Source: Strigamia acuminata
Lineage: Eukaryota > Arthropoda > Chilopoda > Geophilomorpha > Linotaeniidae
Assembly (NCBI GenBank): GCA_949358305.1
Contig: OX442318.1
Coordinates: 9,530,517 to 9,594,516, forward strand
DNA: 64,000 nucleotides
Reading direction: 5' to 3'
Shown: positions 45,101 through 48,769 of the stretch, in pieces
Layout of the letters: the number at the start of each line of letters is the position of its first letter
Numbering within the stretch: position 1 is the stretch's first letter
Notes under the pieces: generated by a model
Databases searched by the model: none
What the model was told of the DNA's origin: nothing
What the model saw: only the letters and a program-made list of their open reading frames with translations
Program-made: the position numbers and the translations under genes

Positions 45101-47437
45101 ATTTTTTCAAAATAAACTACGACATAGATTGTTATTATATTTCTATCTTACAAAATTCATCACATTGGGGAATTACAATAGCTACAAACCTCCATTTTTG
45201 GAAGTTTTGGTTGGTTTTTGTAGGTTTTTGGAGAATTTTGGGTGCTTTTTGTAGGTTTTTAGAGAATTTTGGTTTTTTGAATAATTTGGAGAATTTTGGT
45301 TTTTTGAATAATTTGGAGAATTTTGGTTTTTTGAATAATTTGGAGAATTTTGGTTTTTTGAATAATTTGGAGAATTTTGGTTTTTTGAATAATTTGGAGA
45401 ATTTTGGTTTTTTTAATAATTTGGAGAATTTTAGTTTTTTGAATAATTTGGAGAATTTTGGTTTTTTGAATAATTTGGAGAATTTTGGTTTTTTGAATAA
45501 TTTGGAGAATTTTGGTTTTTTGAATAATTTGGAGAATTTTGGTTTTTTTAATAATTTGGAGAATTTTGGTTTTTTTAATAATTTGGAGAATTTTGGTTTT
45601 TTTTAATAATTTAGAGGATTTTGTAGCTTTTGCTAGCCTGTGTTGTATTGCAACCAACTACAGGCAGTAAGTTGGAATTGGAATTGGCAAACATTTAAAA
45701 AAAACTTTCAGTTTTTGCGCTACGCACACTTTGGATGCACTACAAGTAAGTGCACAAACTGGATTCAAAACGTCCATATCTCAAAATCCATCAGTCCATC
45801 ACTCACATTTAGTTGAAATTTGGTTTGGGGGTTTCTAACATGGTTTCCTGACAGTTTCCAAACTTAAAGACACCTAGCTCTTGCAGTTTTTGAGCTACGT
45901 CAATTTTAATGTGCAAAAAGTCCACATCTTGAAATCCGTCGCTCAAATTTTGATGAAACTTGGTTTGGGAGTTTCTAACATAATTTCATGACAGTTTCCA
46001 AACTTTCAGACTTTTTGGTGCAATAAACAAGTTTAGACTTTCGTGTTTTCAAGTGTAAAAAATGGAGCTGAGTATTAAAAATTTGGCATCAAGAAACCGG
46101 GTGCAAGCGATATGTTTGGTATGTTAGTATAAAGTTGCCGGGGTCCTAGGCCGTCTGGTGGTCAAGAATGTTGGCAACTATTCATAAAAGCCGGATTTTT
46201 AATCAAAAACTTGCACGAGTATTTATTAAGTTATTTACAAAATTGGATTAGCAGTTCCCGACCTCATCTATCACACTACTGACTCCAGTAGCACGTCCAA
46301 CGAGTCTTCGCCGGACGAACAAAGACGACCTCGCAGGATGAACAGGGGACGTTATGCGAGTCCGCGAAGATCATATGCCAATCCTGAAAGGCTCAATAGG
46401 TCGCATAACTTTTAAATTTTATTTTTAAACTTTTCTTGAAAATAGAAAATGTGTTTTTTGTAGGTGGATGCCGGACGTAGACATAGCGGTAGCGGAAACT
46501 GGATTGAACTATCAACCAAATATGAAGTACGTCAATGGACCAACTTCCCAATCTCCTGAAAGAGACAGAAGCTCAACTTTGTACAGAAATGGTACATAAT
46601 GTTTTTCAATAAAATTGTGTCTTATCGTTAGCAAAGGCAGTTCAATATCAATGGACGTTCCCATAGTATTCCAAAATATATTTTACAATATTTTGCTATT
46701 TACTAAATGCATTGAAAAATGTATAGCATTTCACAGAACTAAGTATATTATTTGTACATTACATAATACATTTCATAATACAATTGAAAAAATGCATTTG
46801 AAAATGTGGGAACTCGATTGACGAACGGAGTTGTTGGGCATACGGATCTAGATCCTTGAACGGAGTTCAGTGTTCGCACAAATCTTGGATCTATATCCGT
46901 CAGCTTCAAATGAGATCCAAAAGCTTGGTGTGAAAATGGTATTATGATCATTTGCAAACCATAGCTTATTACAAAACGCATTCTCGCAAAACCCAATGCA
47001 TTTAAAATTGTATAACATCAACAAATAAATGATGTTATTTATGGCTATTTATTGCTATATAATTTCAATGTATTTTTAAACCACAAGTCGACACCACAAT
47101 CATCAATTAGCAGCTTAGTCACACTAATTATTATTTCATAGTTTTAGAATAACAATTTAGAAATTTAGATCTCAACCTGTGATGTTAAATTAGTAATTCT
47201 TGTTATCAATCAAATTTTCAGAAAATAAAGCCGGAAACGTCAAATATAGAAATTATGGAAAAGCCGGTTTAGAGGAGTTAGAAACCATGACACAACAACT
47301 TCCATGGTCAGTTTAGTTAAAATCGACTTTAAAATCGCATTTTCATTTCTTTTTCATTCATCAGTTACCACATGAAAGCAAACAGACAGCCATGTTTAAA
47401 CGAAAACTGTCCAGAGGATAACACCATACAAGTGTGA
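10118..47437 (+). CDS. Dscam: Dscam-like cell adhesion receptor, 27 exons, 5' end outside window
   Basis: Down syndrome cell adhesion molecule homologue: a single-pass neuronal/immune surface receptor that acts by homophilic Ig binding (family knowledge). Coding exons: 10118-10402, 12086-12205, 22879-23055, 23364-23511, 26951-27099, 30493-30624, 32068-32235, 32298-32368, 34169-34406, 34466-34618, 34681-34842, 36371-36513, 37762-37921, 38800-38914, 41213-41364, 41702-41800, 42369-42554, 42629-42922, 42986-43156, 44094-44222, 44276-44406, 44465-44579, 44650-44865, 46255-46399, 46464-46591, 47222-47306, 47365-47437. Every intron is GT-AG and the frame is continuous for 1380 residues plus stop. 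Visible domains: Ig7 (1-94), Ig8 (95-193), Ig9 (194-292), FN3-1 to FN3-4 (293-701), Ig10 (702-790), FN3-5 (791-885), FN3-6 (886-983), TM (1005-1028), tail (1029-1380). Ig1-Ig6 must lie upstream. No transcript was available, so exon edges are inferred from splice consensus, phase and family conservation. Confidence 0.92.
10656..11130. repeat. 30-bp minisatellite in Ig7-Ig8 intron
   Basis: About 16 tandem copies of a unit like AATGCATTTTTAGAATTTG plus TAGTTAATAAA. A variant with ATATGCAATTCTGG occurs twice (near 10851 and 10971), showing a higher-order duplication of about four units. Because 30 is divisible by 3, the array stays open on both strands (repeated NAFLEFVVNK on +), but it lies inside an intron. 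Confidence 0.95.
11131..11311. repeat. 21-bp minisatellite adjoining the 30-bp array
   Basis: About eight copies of AATGCATTTTTGGTCTAAGAA. It shares AATGCATTTTT with the 30-bp array just upstream, so one array appears to have derived from the other by unit shortening. Confidence 0.93.
11312..12085. other. Rest of Ig7-Ig8 intron
   Basis: AT-rich intron. The 117-codon open frame at 11381-11734 shows no Ig features (no Cys-Trp-Cys pattern), and I see no second Ig7-type exon. Confidence 0.6.
12086..12205 (+). CDS. Dscam: Dscam-like exon: Ig8, first half
   Basis: Encodes VLPRWSVEPQD, the B-strand Cys in LNCQAEGFPRP and ITWLKSE. Acceptor TTTCAG, donor GTTAGT, phase 1 on both sides. The joined AH/VLPRW junction matches the usual Dscam Ig7-Ig8 boundary. 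Confidence 0.9.
12206..13659. other. Ig8 intron, proximal part
   Basis: No exon seen. The motif GCC(G/A)GCCATCTTTGT occurs twice (near 12433 and 12640), and short CA and CAT microsatellites lie at about 13469-13502. Confidence 0.55.
13660..14661 (-). mobile_element. 5'-truncated non-LTR retrotransposon (LINE), 3' end
   Basis: On the minus strand 14661-14298 encodes the region after reverse transcriptase (YCNTQKLLTLSNLLRLNDMS, then HLFEINTRFSTYRSRTFPY). The frame resumes beyond a nested insertion at 13882-13738 with CTKMWNNLPMDI and RRLKNFLLL before a TAA. The WNxLP motif and RLKxFLL end are typical of Jockey/CR1/L2-type LINEs. The 3' end carries a short tandem tail (AACTAAAACTAAAACTAAAA in minus orientation) at 13662-13684. 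Most of the 5' part is missing, so this is dead. Confidence 0.8.
13883..14297. mobile_element. hAT-like element nested in the LINE
   Basis: A 415-bp element with ends CAAAGATCAGCATCGG and (reverse complement of right end) CAGAGATCAGCATTGG, flanked by a perfect 8-bp duplication TACAGCGA at 13875-13882 and 14298-14305. The interior is built of GGGTAC/GTACCC-rich short repeats. It interrupts the LINE coding frame, so it is the younger insertion. Confidence 0.88.
14662..16499. other. Intron stretch without recognisable gene
   Basis: AT-rich intron DNA. A solo family A end (TTTTTGAATGCGGCTA) lies at 15101-15116. Nothing else could be supported. Confidence 0.5.
16500..17000. repeat. Dispersed repeat, copy 1
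   Basis: About 500 bp with patchy similarity to 60090-60800: TACACCCC followed by GAGAAATATGGGT, then GGATCCTTCCTAGT, and near the end ATTAG(A/C)TTAGATGCATA. Spacing of these blocks is the same in both copies once a hAT insertion is removed from the second. An (AAAAT)n-like run follows at about 17005-17033. Type unknown. Confidence 0.5.
17034..18250. other. Intron stretch without recognisable gene
   Basis: Several 60-130-codon open frames occur on both strands, but none shows a domain or sits between good splice sites in the gene's phase. Confidence 0.5.
18252..18407. mobile_element. Palindromic MITE, family E (TACCGTACTGCC ends)
   Basis: A 156-bp GC-rich element with near-perfect inverted repeats of about 28 bp: TACCGTACTGCCTCGATTTA continuing AACGCC on the left and its reverse complement on the right, with TA borders. 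It shares the TACC start with 8539-8686 and 42127-42205. Confidence 0.75.
18408..19093. other. Intron stretch with a fragment of a tandem repeat found near 45.7-46.0 kb
   Basis: Around 18630-18665 the sequence AAACTTTCAGACACCTAGC followed by CTTGC resembles the repeat at 45700-46020. No gene seen. Confidence 0.45.
19094..19253 (+). repeat. 160-bp direct repeat, copy 1
   Basis: Matches 20300-20461 with only about half a dozen differences. It includes the GC-rich core GGCGGCGTGAAGCGCGCC then TTAGTCGGCCTAGAAGAAAG. No TIRs, LTR borders or reading frame explain it. Confidence 0.85.
20300..20461 (+). repeat. 160-bp direct repeat, copy 2
   Basis: Second copy of 19094-19253, in direct orientation and 1.05 kb downstream. 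The intervening 19254-20299 is AT-rich with no recognisable coding content. Confidence 0.85.
20462..21730. other. Intron stretch with A-tracts
   Basis: Contains an A-run of about 22 near 20734-20755 and A-rich sequence to 20810. Open frames at 20926-21273 and 20859-21209 (opposite strands) have no domain. Confidence 0.5.
21731..22500. repeat. 20-bp minisatellite in Ig8 intron
   Basis: About 36 copies of AATATTTTGGTCAAAAATTG. The block from roughly 22101 to 22420 is about 16 identical units, flanked by diverged ones (GGCCAAAAGTTG on the left; longer ACTGTTTTTGGTCAATAAT types on the right). This gradient is expected when unequal exchange homogenises the centre. Confidence 0.97.
22879..23055 (+). 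CDS. Dscam: Dscam-like exon: Ig8, second half
   Basis: Encodes the E-F-G strands: SNGSLAIIHV, GHFLCQASNGIGSGLSK and SIKVN. The NGIGSGLSK motif is highly typical of Dscam Ig8. Acceptor ATTCAG, donor GTACGT, phase 1 both sides. A 10.7-kb repeat-filled intron separates it from the first half of the same domain. Confidence 0.92.
23364..23511 (+). CDS. Dscam: Dscam-like exon: Ig9, first half
   Basis: Encodes VPAYFDV, LKCEAGGDPPIKIMW and a basic end (RNRERINFK). This is the Dscam Ig9 start, with B-strand Cys and core Trp. Acceptor TTTCAG, donor GTAAGA; leaves in phase 2. Confidence 0.92.
23512..23765. other. Start of Ig9 intron
   Basis: Starts with the donor GTAAGA and a T-rich run; nothing further recognised. 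Confidence 0.5.
23766..24176. mobile_element. TIR element family B, copy 2
   Basis: About 411 bp with inverted repeats of about 44 bp (left CTCTGACTCACTATAAGTTG then GGCCTATTTTCCATTGGC; right end its reverse complement). It shares the subterminal blocks CCATTGGCTGAGCC, CACTTGT and TATTGATAC with 6652-7056. TA follows the right end. A solo end with CTCTGGCTCACTATAAG is at 36675-36691. Confidence 0.78.
24304..24388. repeat. 21-bp short tandem repeat
   Basis: Four copies of GAAAAAACGTTCGTTTTTACC with small changes. Each unit contains the palindrome AACGTT. Confidence 0.85.
24389..25801. other. Intron stretch without recognisable gene
   Basis: Moderately GC-rich patches at 24840-25560 show no splice-bounded Ig or FN3 coding sequence in any frame I checked. 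Confidence 0.5.
25802..26257. mobile_element. TIR element family D, copy 1
   Basis: A 456-bp element with TA borders and inverted repeats of about 30 bp: GAGAGTTTGCGGGATGCATT on the left and its reverse complement on the right. The interior has further mirror blocks (GCGGGCTGCACTTTTCCC, and CAATTTTAGGCC). A second copy in inverted orientation is at 39521-40016. Confidence 0.85.
26258..26950. other. End of Ig9 intron
   Basis: AT-rich with imperfect GAGGCC/CTAATG tandem phrases at 26280-26370. Nothing coding. Confidence 0.45.
26951..27099 (+). CDS. Dscam: Dscam-like exon: Ig9, second half
   Basis: Encodes ASELVVHKTERSDASTFSCV ending ATNAYG and LIDLTVQ, the E-F-G strands of Ig9 with the second Cys. 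Acceptor TTTTCACAG. The donor GTTCGT is weaker than the others and is followed at once by an A-run of about 28. Leaves in phase 1. Confidence 0.9.
27106..27134 (+). repeat. A-tract next to the Ig9 donor site
   Basis: An uninterrupted run of about 28 A begins 6 bases after the exon edge. It is unusually close to a splice donor that is itself weak (GTTCGT). Confidence 0.9.
27621..28185. mobile_element. TIR element family C-like, copy 2
   Basis: A 565-bp element with ends CCATGTTTACATG and its reverse complement, followed inward by AGTTTTCCAGATAAGTGAA and its counterpart CACTTATCCAGATAACT. The inverted repeat spans about 40 bp. Interior phrases GTTTACATGATG, GTTTACATGCAG and GTTTACATGATC repeat the terminal motif. 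The end motif is shared with 7055-7356. Confidence 0.7.
28186..30492. other. Intron stretch without recognisable gene
   Basis: AT-rich. Region 29380-29580 contains loosely repeated AATATATT(G/T) phrases. No exon with the expected phase was found before the acceptor at 30492. Confidence 0.5.
30493..30624 (+). CDS. Dscam: Dscam-like exon: FN3-1, first half
   Basis: Encodes EQPASPKDLKI, the conserved SVHLVW tryptophan, and CHTIQYK. Typical A-B-C strands of a fibronectin III domain. Acceptor ACTCGACAG, donor GTGATT, phase 1 both sides. Confidence 0.9.
30625..32067. other. FN3-1 intron
   Basis: No gene, TIR element or tandem array recognised; only A-rich and T-rich tracts. Confidence 0.5.
32068..32235 (+). 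CDS. Dscam: Dscam-like exon: FN3-1, second half
   Basis: Encodes YTIEGLLPGASYQMWVIAEN followed by ALGKSKTSD: the L..LxPxxxYxxxVxAxN signature of an FN3 E-F region. Acceptor TTGCAG, donor GTAGAA, phase 1 both sides. Confidence 0.92.
32298..32368 (+). CDS. Dscam: Dscam-like exon: FN3-2, start
   Basis: A short 71-nt exon encoding VPGGPPVGVEAKAVGSSTIK then ITWK, the A-B strands of FN3. Intron upstream is only 62 bp. Acceptor CTAG, donor GTAAAA; leaves in phase 0. Confidence 0.88.
32369..32932. other. FN3-2 intron, proximal part
   Basis: No structure beyond a short TTGA tandem (near 32575-32590). Confidence 0.45.
32936..33088. mobile_element. MITE with TTA duplication (PIF/Harbinger-like)
   Basis: A 153-bp element with ends TGCTGGGGACACACTAGGCG and (reverse complement) TGCTAGATACACACTAGGAG, flanked by TTA at 32933-32935 and 33089-33091. 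A 3-bp TTA/TAA target is the mark of PIF/Harbinger elements. GC-richer than its surroundings and containing CGATC/GATCG mirror blocks. Confidence 0.65.
33092..34168. other. FN3-2 intron, distal part
   Basis: Two similar phrases (CTTCCGCTAGACAAAATTCCC near 33488 and CTTCCGATAGATAAAATTTCC near 33586) suggest an old local duplication of about 100 bp. No gene. Confidence 0.45.
34169..34406 (+). CDS. Dscam: Dscam-like exon: FN3-2, remainder
   Basis: Encodes PPKKELWNGELHGYYVGYKV, the very characteristic Dscam FN3-2 P..LWNGEL.GYYVGY motif, then LTNLLKFTKYSVVVQAYNKV and GGGPDSDE. Acceptor CGCAAAG (modest), donor GTAACC. Phase 0 in, phase 1 out. Confidence 0.93.
34466..34618 (+). CDS. Dscam: Dscam-like exon: FN3-3, first half
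   Basis: Encodes APSEPPQSVQCTTSTSQSIH, VTWSPPP and GIIRGYKLLY, matching the Dscam FN3-3 pattern with its extra Cys. Upstream intron is only 59 bp. Acceptor TTTTCACAG, donor GTATGC, phase 1 both sides. Confidence 0.92.
34681..34842 (+). CDS. Dscam: Dscam-like exon: FN3-3, second half
   Basis: Encodes LHSLEKYTNYSIQVLGFTRM, GDGVASAPVYCRTNED, the E-F-G strands and the usual Cys in the FN3-3 end. Acceptor CCTTACAG, donor GTGAGT, phase 1 both sides. Upstream intron 62 bp. Confidence 0.93.
34935..35559. mobile_element. TIR element family A, long form
   Basis: A 625-bp element with inverted repeats of about 40 bp: left CTGCATTCAAAAATAAAAAT and right end (reverse complement) CTGCATTCAAAAATTAAAAT, continuing into TTGTGTTTTAAC on both sides. 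The ends match the 140-bp family A copies, which look like internal-deletion derivatives. No long frame. Confidence 0.72.
35560..36370. other. FN3-3 to FN3-4 intron, remainder
   Basis: No gene or bordered repeat recognised. Confidence 0.45.
36371..36513 (+). CDS. Dscam: Dscam-like exon: FN3-4, first half
   Basis: Encodes VPGPPADVKALVMSSDAILV, AWKPPARQNGIILKYTLY. Acceptor TTTATTTAG, donor GTAAAT. Phase 1 in, phase 0 out. Confidence 0.92.
36675..37070. mobile_element. hAT-like fragment inserted next to a family B solo end
   Basis: At 36675-36691 CTCTGGCTCACTATAAG is a family B terminus with no partner. From 36695 the sequence begins CAGTGTTGTATCTCGTTCAC, a hAT-like end, then runs into many GAACTAGTTC/GTGAACTAGTTCAC palindromic phrases to about 37070. 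The matching right terminus (expected ...CAACACTG) was not found, so the element is incomplete. Confidence 0.5.
37078..37153 (-). pseudogene. Possible transposase C-terminal fragment
   Basis: Minus-strand residues MYRTNVRDINDLKQRITAAI and ETIDEAV resemble the stretch NIxDLKxRIxxAIxTI found near the C-terminus of many mariner-like DDE transposases. Only about 25 residues are convincing and no catalytic motif is present. Judged from memory of the family, not from a search. Confidence 0.35.
37201..37230. repeat. Family D terminal fragment
   Basis: The sequence TAAGGAAAAATATGTCCGCA followed by AACTCTCTAT is the right end of a family D element (compare 26228-26257). The rest is missing or too diverged to follow. 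Confidence 0.5.
37231..37761. other. FN3-4 intron, remainder
   Basis: AT-rich; no further structure supported. Confidence 0.45.
37762..37921 (+). CDS. Dscam: Dscam-like exon: FN3-4, second half
   Basis: Encodes FEARGLKENSRYEFWVTAST then VIGEGEST: the E-F-G strands with the conserved FWVTAST core. Acceptor TGTTGACAG, donor GTACTT. Phase 0 in, phase 1 out. Confidence 0.92.
38218..38357. mobile_element. MITE family A, copy 2
   Basis: A near-identical 140-bp copy of 7-146 with TA borders (TAGCTGCATTCAAAAA ... TTTTTGAACGCCGCTA). The two copies differ at only a few positions, so family A was active recently. Confidence 0.82.
38500..38727. repeat. 20-bp minisatellite in FN3-4 to Ig10 intron
   Basis: About 11 copies of TTTTGGTTGATTTTTGCTAA, ending only about 75 bp before the Ig10 acceptor. 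Its T-rich strand is the sense strand of the gene. Confidence 0.93.
38800..38914 (+). CDS. Dscam: Dscam-like exon: Ig10, first half
   Basis: Encodes VPAKIASF, LPCRAVGIPTP and EWKLR: the start of the Ig domain that sits between FN3-4 and FN3-5, a Dscam hallmark. Acceptor TTTAACAG, donor GTAACG; leaves in phase 2. Confidence 0.92.
38915..39520. other. Ig10 intron, proximal part
   Basis: No gene or bordered repeat recognised. Confidence 0.45.
39521..40016. mobile_element. TIR element family D, copy 2 (inverted relative to copy 1)
   Basis: A 496-bp element with TA borders and the same GAGAGTTTGCGGGATGCATT ends as 25802-26257. The internal order is reversed: the CACTAAATTAAAATATAG and ATTGCAAATGGCGATTATTT blocks now precede the GGCCCAAAATTGAATTTTAG block. 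It carries about 40 bp extra near 39870-39900. Confidence 0.85.
40017..41212. other. Ig10 intron, distal part
   Basis: Short hairpins (CTTCAACTGCAAGTTGAAG near 40531; TGTTCACAC with GTGTGAACA near 40738-40765) but no bordered element I could define and no gene. Confidence 0.45.
41213..41364 (+). CDS. Dscam: Dscam-like exon: Ig10, second half
   Basis: Encodes RFSVSQDGSLVISNV, TDTGNYSCTVTNAYGTD and LVVR. The acceptor must be the AG at 41211-41212, because the AG two bases upstream breaks the frame. Donor GTAACT; leaves in phase 1. Confidence 0.9.
41702..41800 (+). CDS. Dscam: Dscam-like exon: FN3-5, start
   Basis: Encodes APPVSPVLSVVHTSKSSITL, AWKPGDDGGCRIQ. The W..GDDGGCxIxGY motif, continued in the next exon, is typical of Dscam FN3-5. 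Acceptor GTTTCAG, donor GTGATG, phase 1 both sides. Confidence 0.93.
41801..42126. other. FN3-5 intron, proximal part
   Basis: No structure recognised apart from AT-rich sequence. Confidence 0.4.
42127..42205. mobile_element. Palindromic MITE, family E (short)
   Basis: A 79-bp palindrome-like element: TACCGTATATCTTCC at the left and GGAAGATATACGGTA at the right, a perfect 15-bp inverted repeat with TA borders. Confidence 0.65.
42369..42554 (+). CDS. Dscam: Dscam-like exon: FN3-5, remainder
   Basis: Encodes GYSLSYKRDFGEWEEIEV, LHCGSRYQVYLTAYNRMGTG and QPSNI. LxCGxxYQ.Y.TAYN..G is the family signature. Acceptor GTCTTTAG, donor GTCTCG (weak), phase 1 both sides. Confidence 0.92.
42629..42922 (+). 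CDS. Dscam: Dscam-like exon: complete FN3-6
   Basis: A single exon encodes the last FN3 domain: WPDGGCRVLYFVVQYKPKTR, the W of ENWILVS, LYPNTAYSVQITVHNDAGSA. Acceptor has an uninterrupted T-tract of 15 then CAG; donor GTAAAA; phase 1 both sides. Confidence 0.93.
42986..43156 (+). CDS. Dscam: Dscam-like exon: juxtamembrane and transmembrane segment
   Basis: Encodes an acidic stalk (MADESRDDSS), then FYADLN and a hydrophobic helix at about residues 1005-1028 (LVIPITASLACLSIAGMAVC region), followed by the stop-transfer NHRRKYRGYR. Only one TM exon is visible; insects have two alternative ones. Acceptor TCTATAG, donor GTAAGC, phase 1 both sides. Confidence 0.92.
43252..43907. mobile_element. Tc1-like element with long inverted repeats
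   Basis: A 656-bp element with TA borders and inverted repeats of more than 100 bp. Left begins TACAACTCCTTGTCAAAAAA then ATGGCATACTC; the right end is the reverse complement and includes the same GGTTTTAGGAGGATTTAAAG block. The ends resemble Tc1-family termini. It fills most of the intron after the transmembrane exon. No transposase frame. Confidence 0.82.
43392..43549. repeat. Nested 47-bp inverted repeat inside the Tc1-like element
   Basis: The arm ACCACTATTTTTCGAAAAAT followed by GTGGCGAGCACAACTGTTGA is repeated in reverse complement at the other side. In the centre lies a smaller palindrome ATAACATGTTAT. It may be a second element inserted in the first, or an internal arm of it. Confidence 0.7.
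44094..44222 (+). CDS. Dscam: Dscam-like exon: cytoplasmic tail 1
   Basis: Encodes an Asn-rich stretch (QNNSTIDANNEVKNKMNEIR) ending in VELTYTPAIGNKLDPT. Acceptor TTTTGCAG, donor GTAAAG, phase 1 both sides. Confidence 0.82.
44276..44406 (+). CDS. Dscam: Dscam-like exon: cytoplasmic tail 2 with conserved PYATF motif
   Basis: Encodes SEDVAPYATFNLPG, the best-conserved Dscam tail motif (a potential phosphotyrosine site, by family knowledge), and MQLQTFNE. Two acceptors are possible, CTAATAG before 44276 and TTTTTCAG before 44285. Both keep the frame and differ by three residues. The distal one has the better tract. Donor GTAACA; leaves in phase 0. Confidence 0.88.
44465..44579 (+). CDS. Dscam: Dscam-like exon: cytoplasmic tail 3
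   Basis: Encodes RVDDLYSKVKKQRQYATPK and LPQQPTE. The basic YSKVKKQ region precedes a PxxP sequence, a possible SH3 ligand. Acceptor CTCAACAG, donor GTGCTG; phase 0 in, phase 1 out. The upstream intron is 58 bp. Confidence 0.85.
44650..44865 (+). CDS. Dscam: Dscam-like exon: cytoplasmic tail 4
   Basis: Encodes EMSPDHYAKSEESYSSQPYN, then a Ser/Tyr-rich run with DYDHSSVDSPD and IYDYYNN. Tyrosine-rich, consistent with a signalling tail. Acceptor TATTTCAAG, donor GTATAC, phase 1 both sides. Upstream intron 70 bp. Confidence 0.85.
45017..45080. mobile_element. hAT (Charlie-type) terminal fragment
   Basis: CAGGGGTTCTCAAACTTTTT then GCGACCCA is the widely shared end of Charlie-type hAT elements (family knowledge). 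The opposite end (expected ...AACCCCTG) is not seen; the 27-bp array follows shortly after. Confidence 0.6.
45190..45618. repeat. 27-bp minisatellite in tail intron
   Basis: About 13 copies of AATTTTGGTTTTTTGAATAA plus TTTGGAG, after a few shorter degenerate units. The unit length keeps an open frame on both strands (NLENFGFLN repeats on +; KTKILQIIQ repeats on -), but the array lies in an intron between tail exons 4 and 5. Confidence 0.95.
45700..46020. repeat. Tandem duplication with about 148-bp period
   Basis: GTCCATATCTCAAAATCC (45772) recurs as GTCCACATCTTGAAATCC (45920). The following blocks TTGGTTTGGG, GTTTCTAACAT and GACAGTTTCCAAACTT recur in the same order. A third partial unit precedes them, and a related fragment lies near 18630. 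Confidence 0.75.
46255..46399 (+). CDS. Dscam: Dscam-like exon: cytoplasmic tail 5
   Basis: Encodes VPDLIYHTTDSSSTSNESSP then an Arg-rich RRPRRMNRGRYASPRRSY. A tandem TAGCAG acceptor (AG at 46250-46251 and 46253-46254) allows a one-residue variant. Donor GTCGCA is weak; leaves in phase 2 and the next exon restores an Arg codon. Confidence 0.78.
46464..46591 (+). CDS. Dscam: Dscam-like exon: cytoplasmic tail 6
   Basis: Encodes WMPDVDIAVAETGLNYQPNM then KYVNGPTSQSPERDRSSTLY. Acceptor TTTTTTGTAG, donor GTACAT. Phase 2 in, phase 1 out. Confidence 0.83.
46592..47221. other. Tail intron without recognisable elements
   Basis: A repeated AATGCATT(T/G)AAAA motif (46704, 46792, 46996) but no bordered element and no gene. 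Confidence 0.45.
47222..47306 (+). CDS. Dscam: Dscam-like exon: cytoplasmic tail 7
   Basis: Encodes ENKAGNVKYRNYGKAGLEEL and ETMTQQLP. Acceptor AATTTTCAG, donor GTCAGT; leaves in phase 2. Confidence 0.78.
47365..47437 (+). CDS. Dscam: Dscam-like terminal exon with stop
   Basis: Encodes CYHMKANRQPCLNENCPEDN then TIQV and a TGA stop at 47435-47437. The end I-Q-V fits a class II PDZ ligand (hydrophobic-x-hydrophobic). Acceptor TTCATCAG; the upstream intron is 58 bp. AATAAA signals follow at about 47630 and 47643, giving a 3' UTR of about 200 bp. Confidence 0.8.
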
Positions 47438-47665
47438 AGAGACCTTATTCTTTATACATGAAATGGAATGGCATCATCCACACCTCTGTCTGGCAATATT
47501 CTGTAACGTGTCATCCCAAGACATCTGTCAGAAGAAAACATGAAGAAAACCTTCTTCGCAAAAAACTGCCAAGAGATGACGTGTCGAGATTGATTTGTCC
47601 ATATGGTGTTTTTCGTGTATTTTTGTACTAAATAAAAAAAAAATAAACCTAAGGATTTTTTTTAG
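47438..47665 (+). promoter_or_regulatory. Dscam-like 3' UTR and polyadenylation signals
   Basis: Sequence after the TGA, with AATAAA in an A-rich run around 47630 and again around 47643. Further AATAAA motifs occur downstream, so the real cleavage site is uncertain. Confidence 0.5.
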
Positions 47666-48677
47666 ATTCAAAAAAGAAATCCTTGAATTGAAAAAAGTCA
47701 ACTTTTTATTATAGAATCATATCAAACTTGATGATTCCAACAATCCTAACTTTCTTTCGTGAAGAAAAACCATAAGAAATGCATTGGTAAATGCAAGTGC
47801 TAATTGTCGTTTTTTGTGTCAATTATTTTTTAAATACAAAAAAATAAATAAAAACAAAATAAAAATCCAATCAGTTGGATAATTATACAAAATTTCTTTT
47901 TGATAATGAGACTTTGTCTTTTTTTGATACAGTAACAATGAATAAAAAAGAAAAAAAGAATTTGATTAATAAAAAGTGATTTAAGACCTCTTTTGCTGTA
48001 TAAAAGAAAAAGCCTCAAAACTTACATCAGAGGGATAAAAAGAAATAGATTTGAATGATTTATGCCTAGGTAAGTGCAAGAAAAAACATTTCAAACTTGT
48101 ACAAGAATGTATGAAAGCTAATGATGTTTATATATAGTGTTAAGTTTGGACTGGAATTTTAGGCAGAGTTGGGATATCAAACTGATTTATAACATTTTTT
48201 TAGGTGGTCATACAAATTGCAATTTTTAATTGTTTTTGTCATCAAAATCCTTTCAATTACAAAATAACTGTGTATGGTACTTGGAAAATGCTTTTTGTAT
48301 ATAAAAAAAGAAGGAAAAAAAAAATAAAAAATAAAAATTCAAAACAAAAATAACTTTTTTTTAAATTGAGAAAATTTTTTTGTTGTTGTTTCATTCTTGA
48401 CCAAAAAAAAAAAAAAGAAAGATCTTATAAAGATATTTTTTTTTCTCTCAAATAATCAACTACAACACACCAACTTTATTTTTTATAATTTCCAAAAAAA
48501 AGTGTCTGTTGAAACCCATTTAGAAAACTCTTTATTTTTCAACAAGCGCTTATTCCACATGATATGTTCTCATTGGTCAAACACACAAAACTGCACATTT
48601 TCCTTCCTATGATAGAAAAAATGAAGGAAGAAACCAACCAAATATATATATAAAAAAAATTAAAGATAAGTTCTTAG
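47666..48677. other. AT-rich 3' flank
   Basis: Very A/T-rich with many homopolymer runs. No coding or RNA gene recognised. Confidence 0.5.
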
Positions 48678-48769
48678 AAAGACCAAGTGAAGAACAATCT
48701 AGAGTGACATTCAATGAGTTGGAGACCACAAGACAAGAAGAATTGGCCCTTATCCATTACAGTGTCTAA
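48678..48769 (+). CDS. Candidate alternative terminal exon (weak)
   Basis: After TTCTTAG a frame enters in phase 1 and runs for about 30 residues (ERPSEEQSRVTFNELETTRQ, then HYSV) to TAA at 48767-48769. Phase 1 would allow joining to tail exons 4 or 6. No homology recognised, and open frames of this size are common by chance. Confidence 0.25.

Noticed and set aside
45073-45657. 177-codon + and 132-codon - repetitive frames
   Set aside because: Products of the 27-bp array within a tail intron; no start context or splice support.
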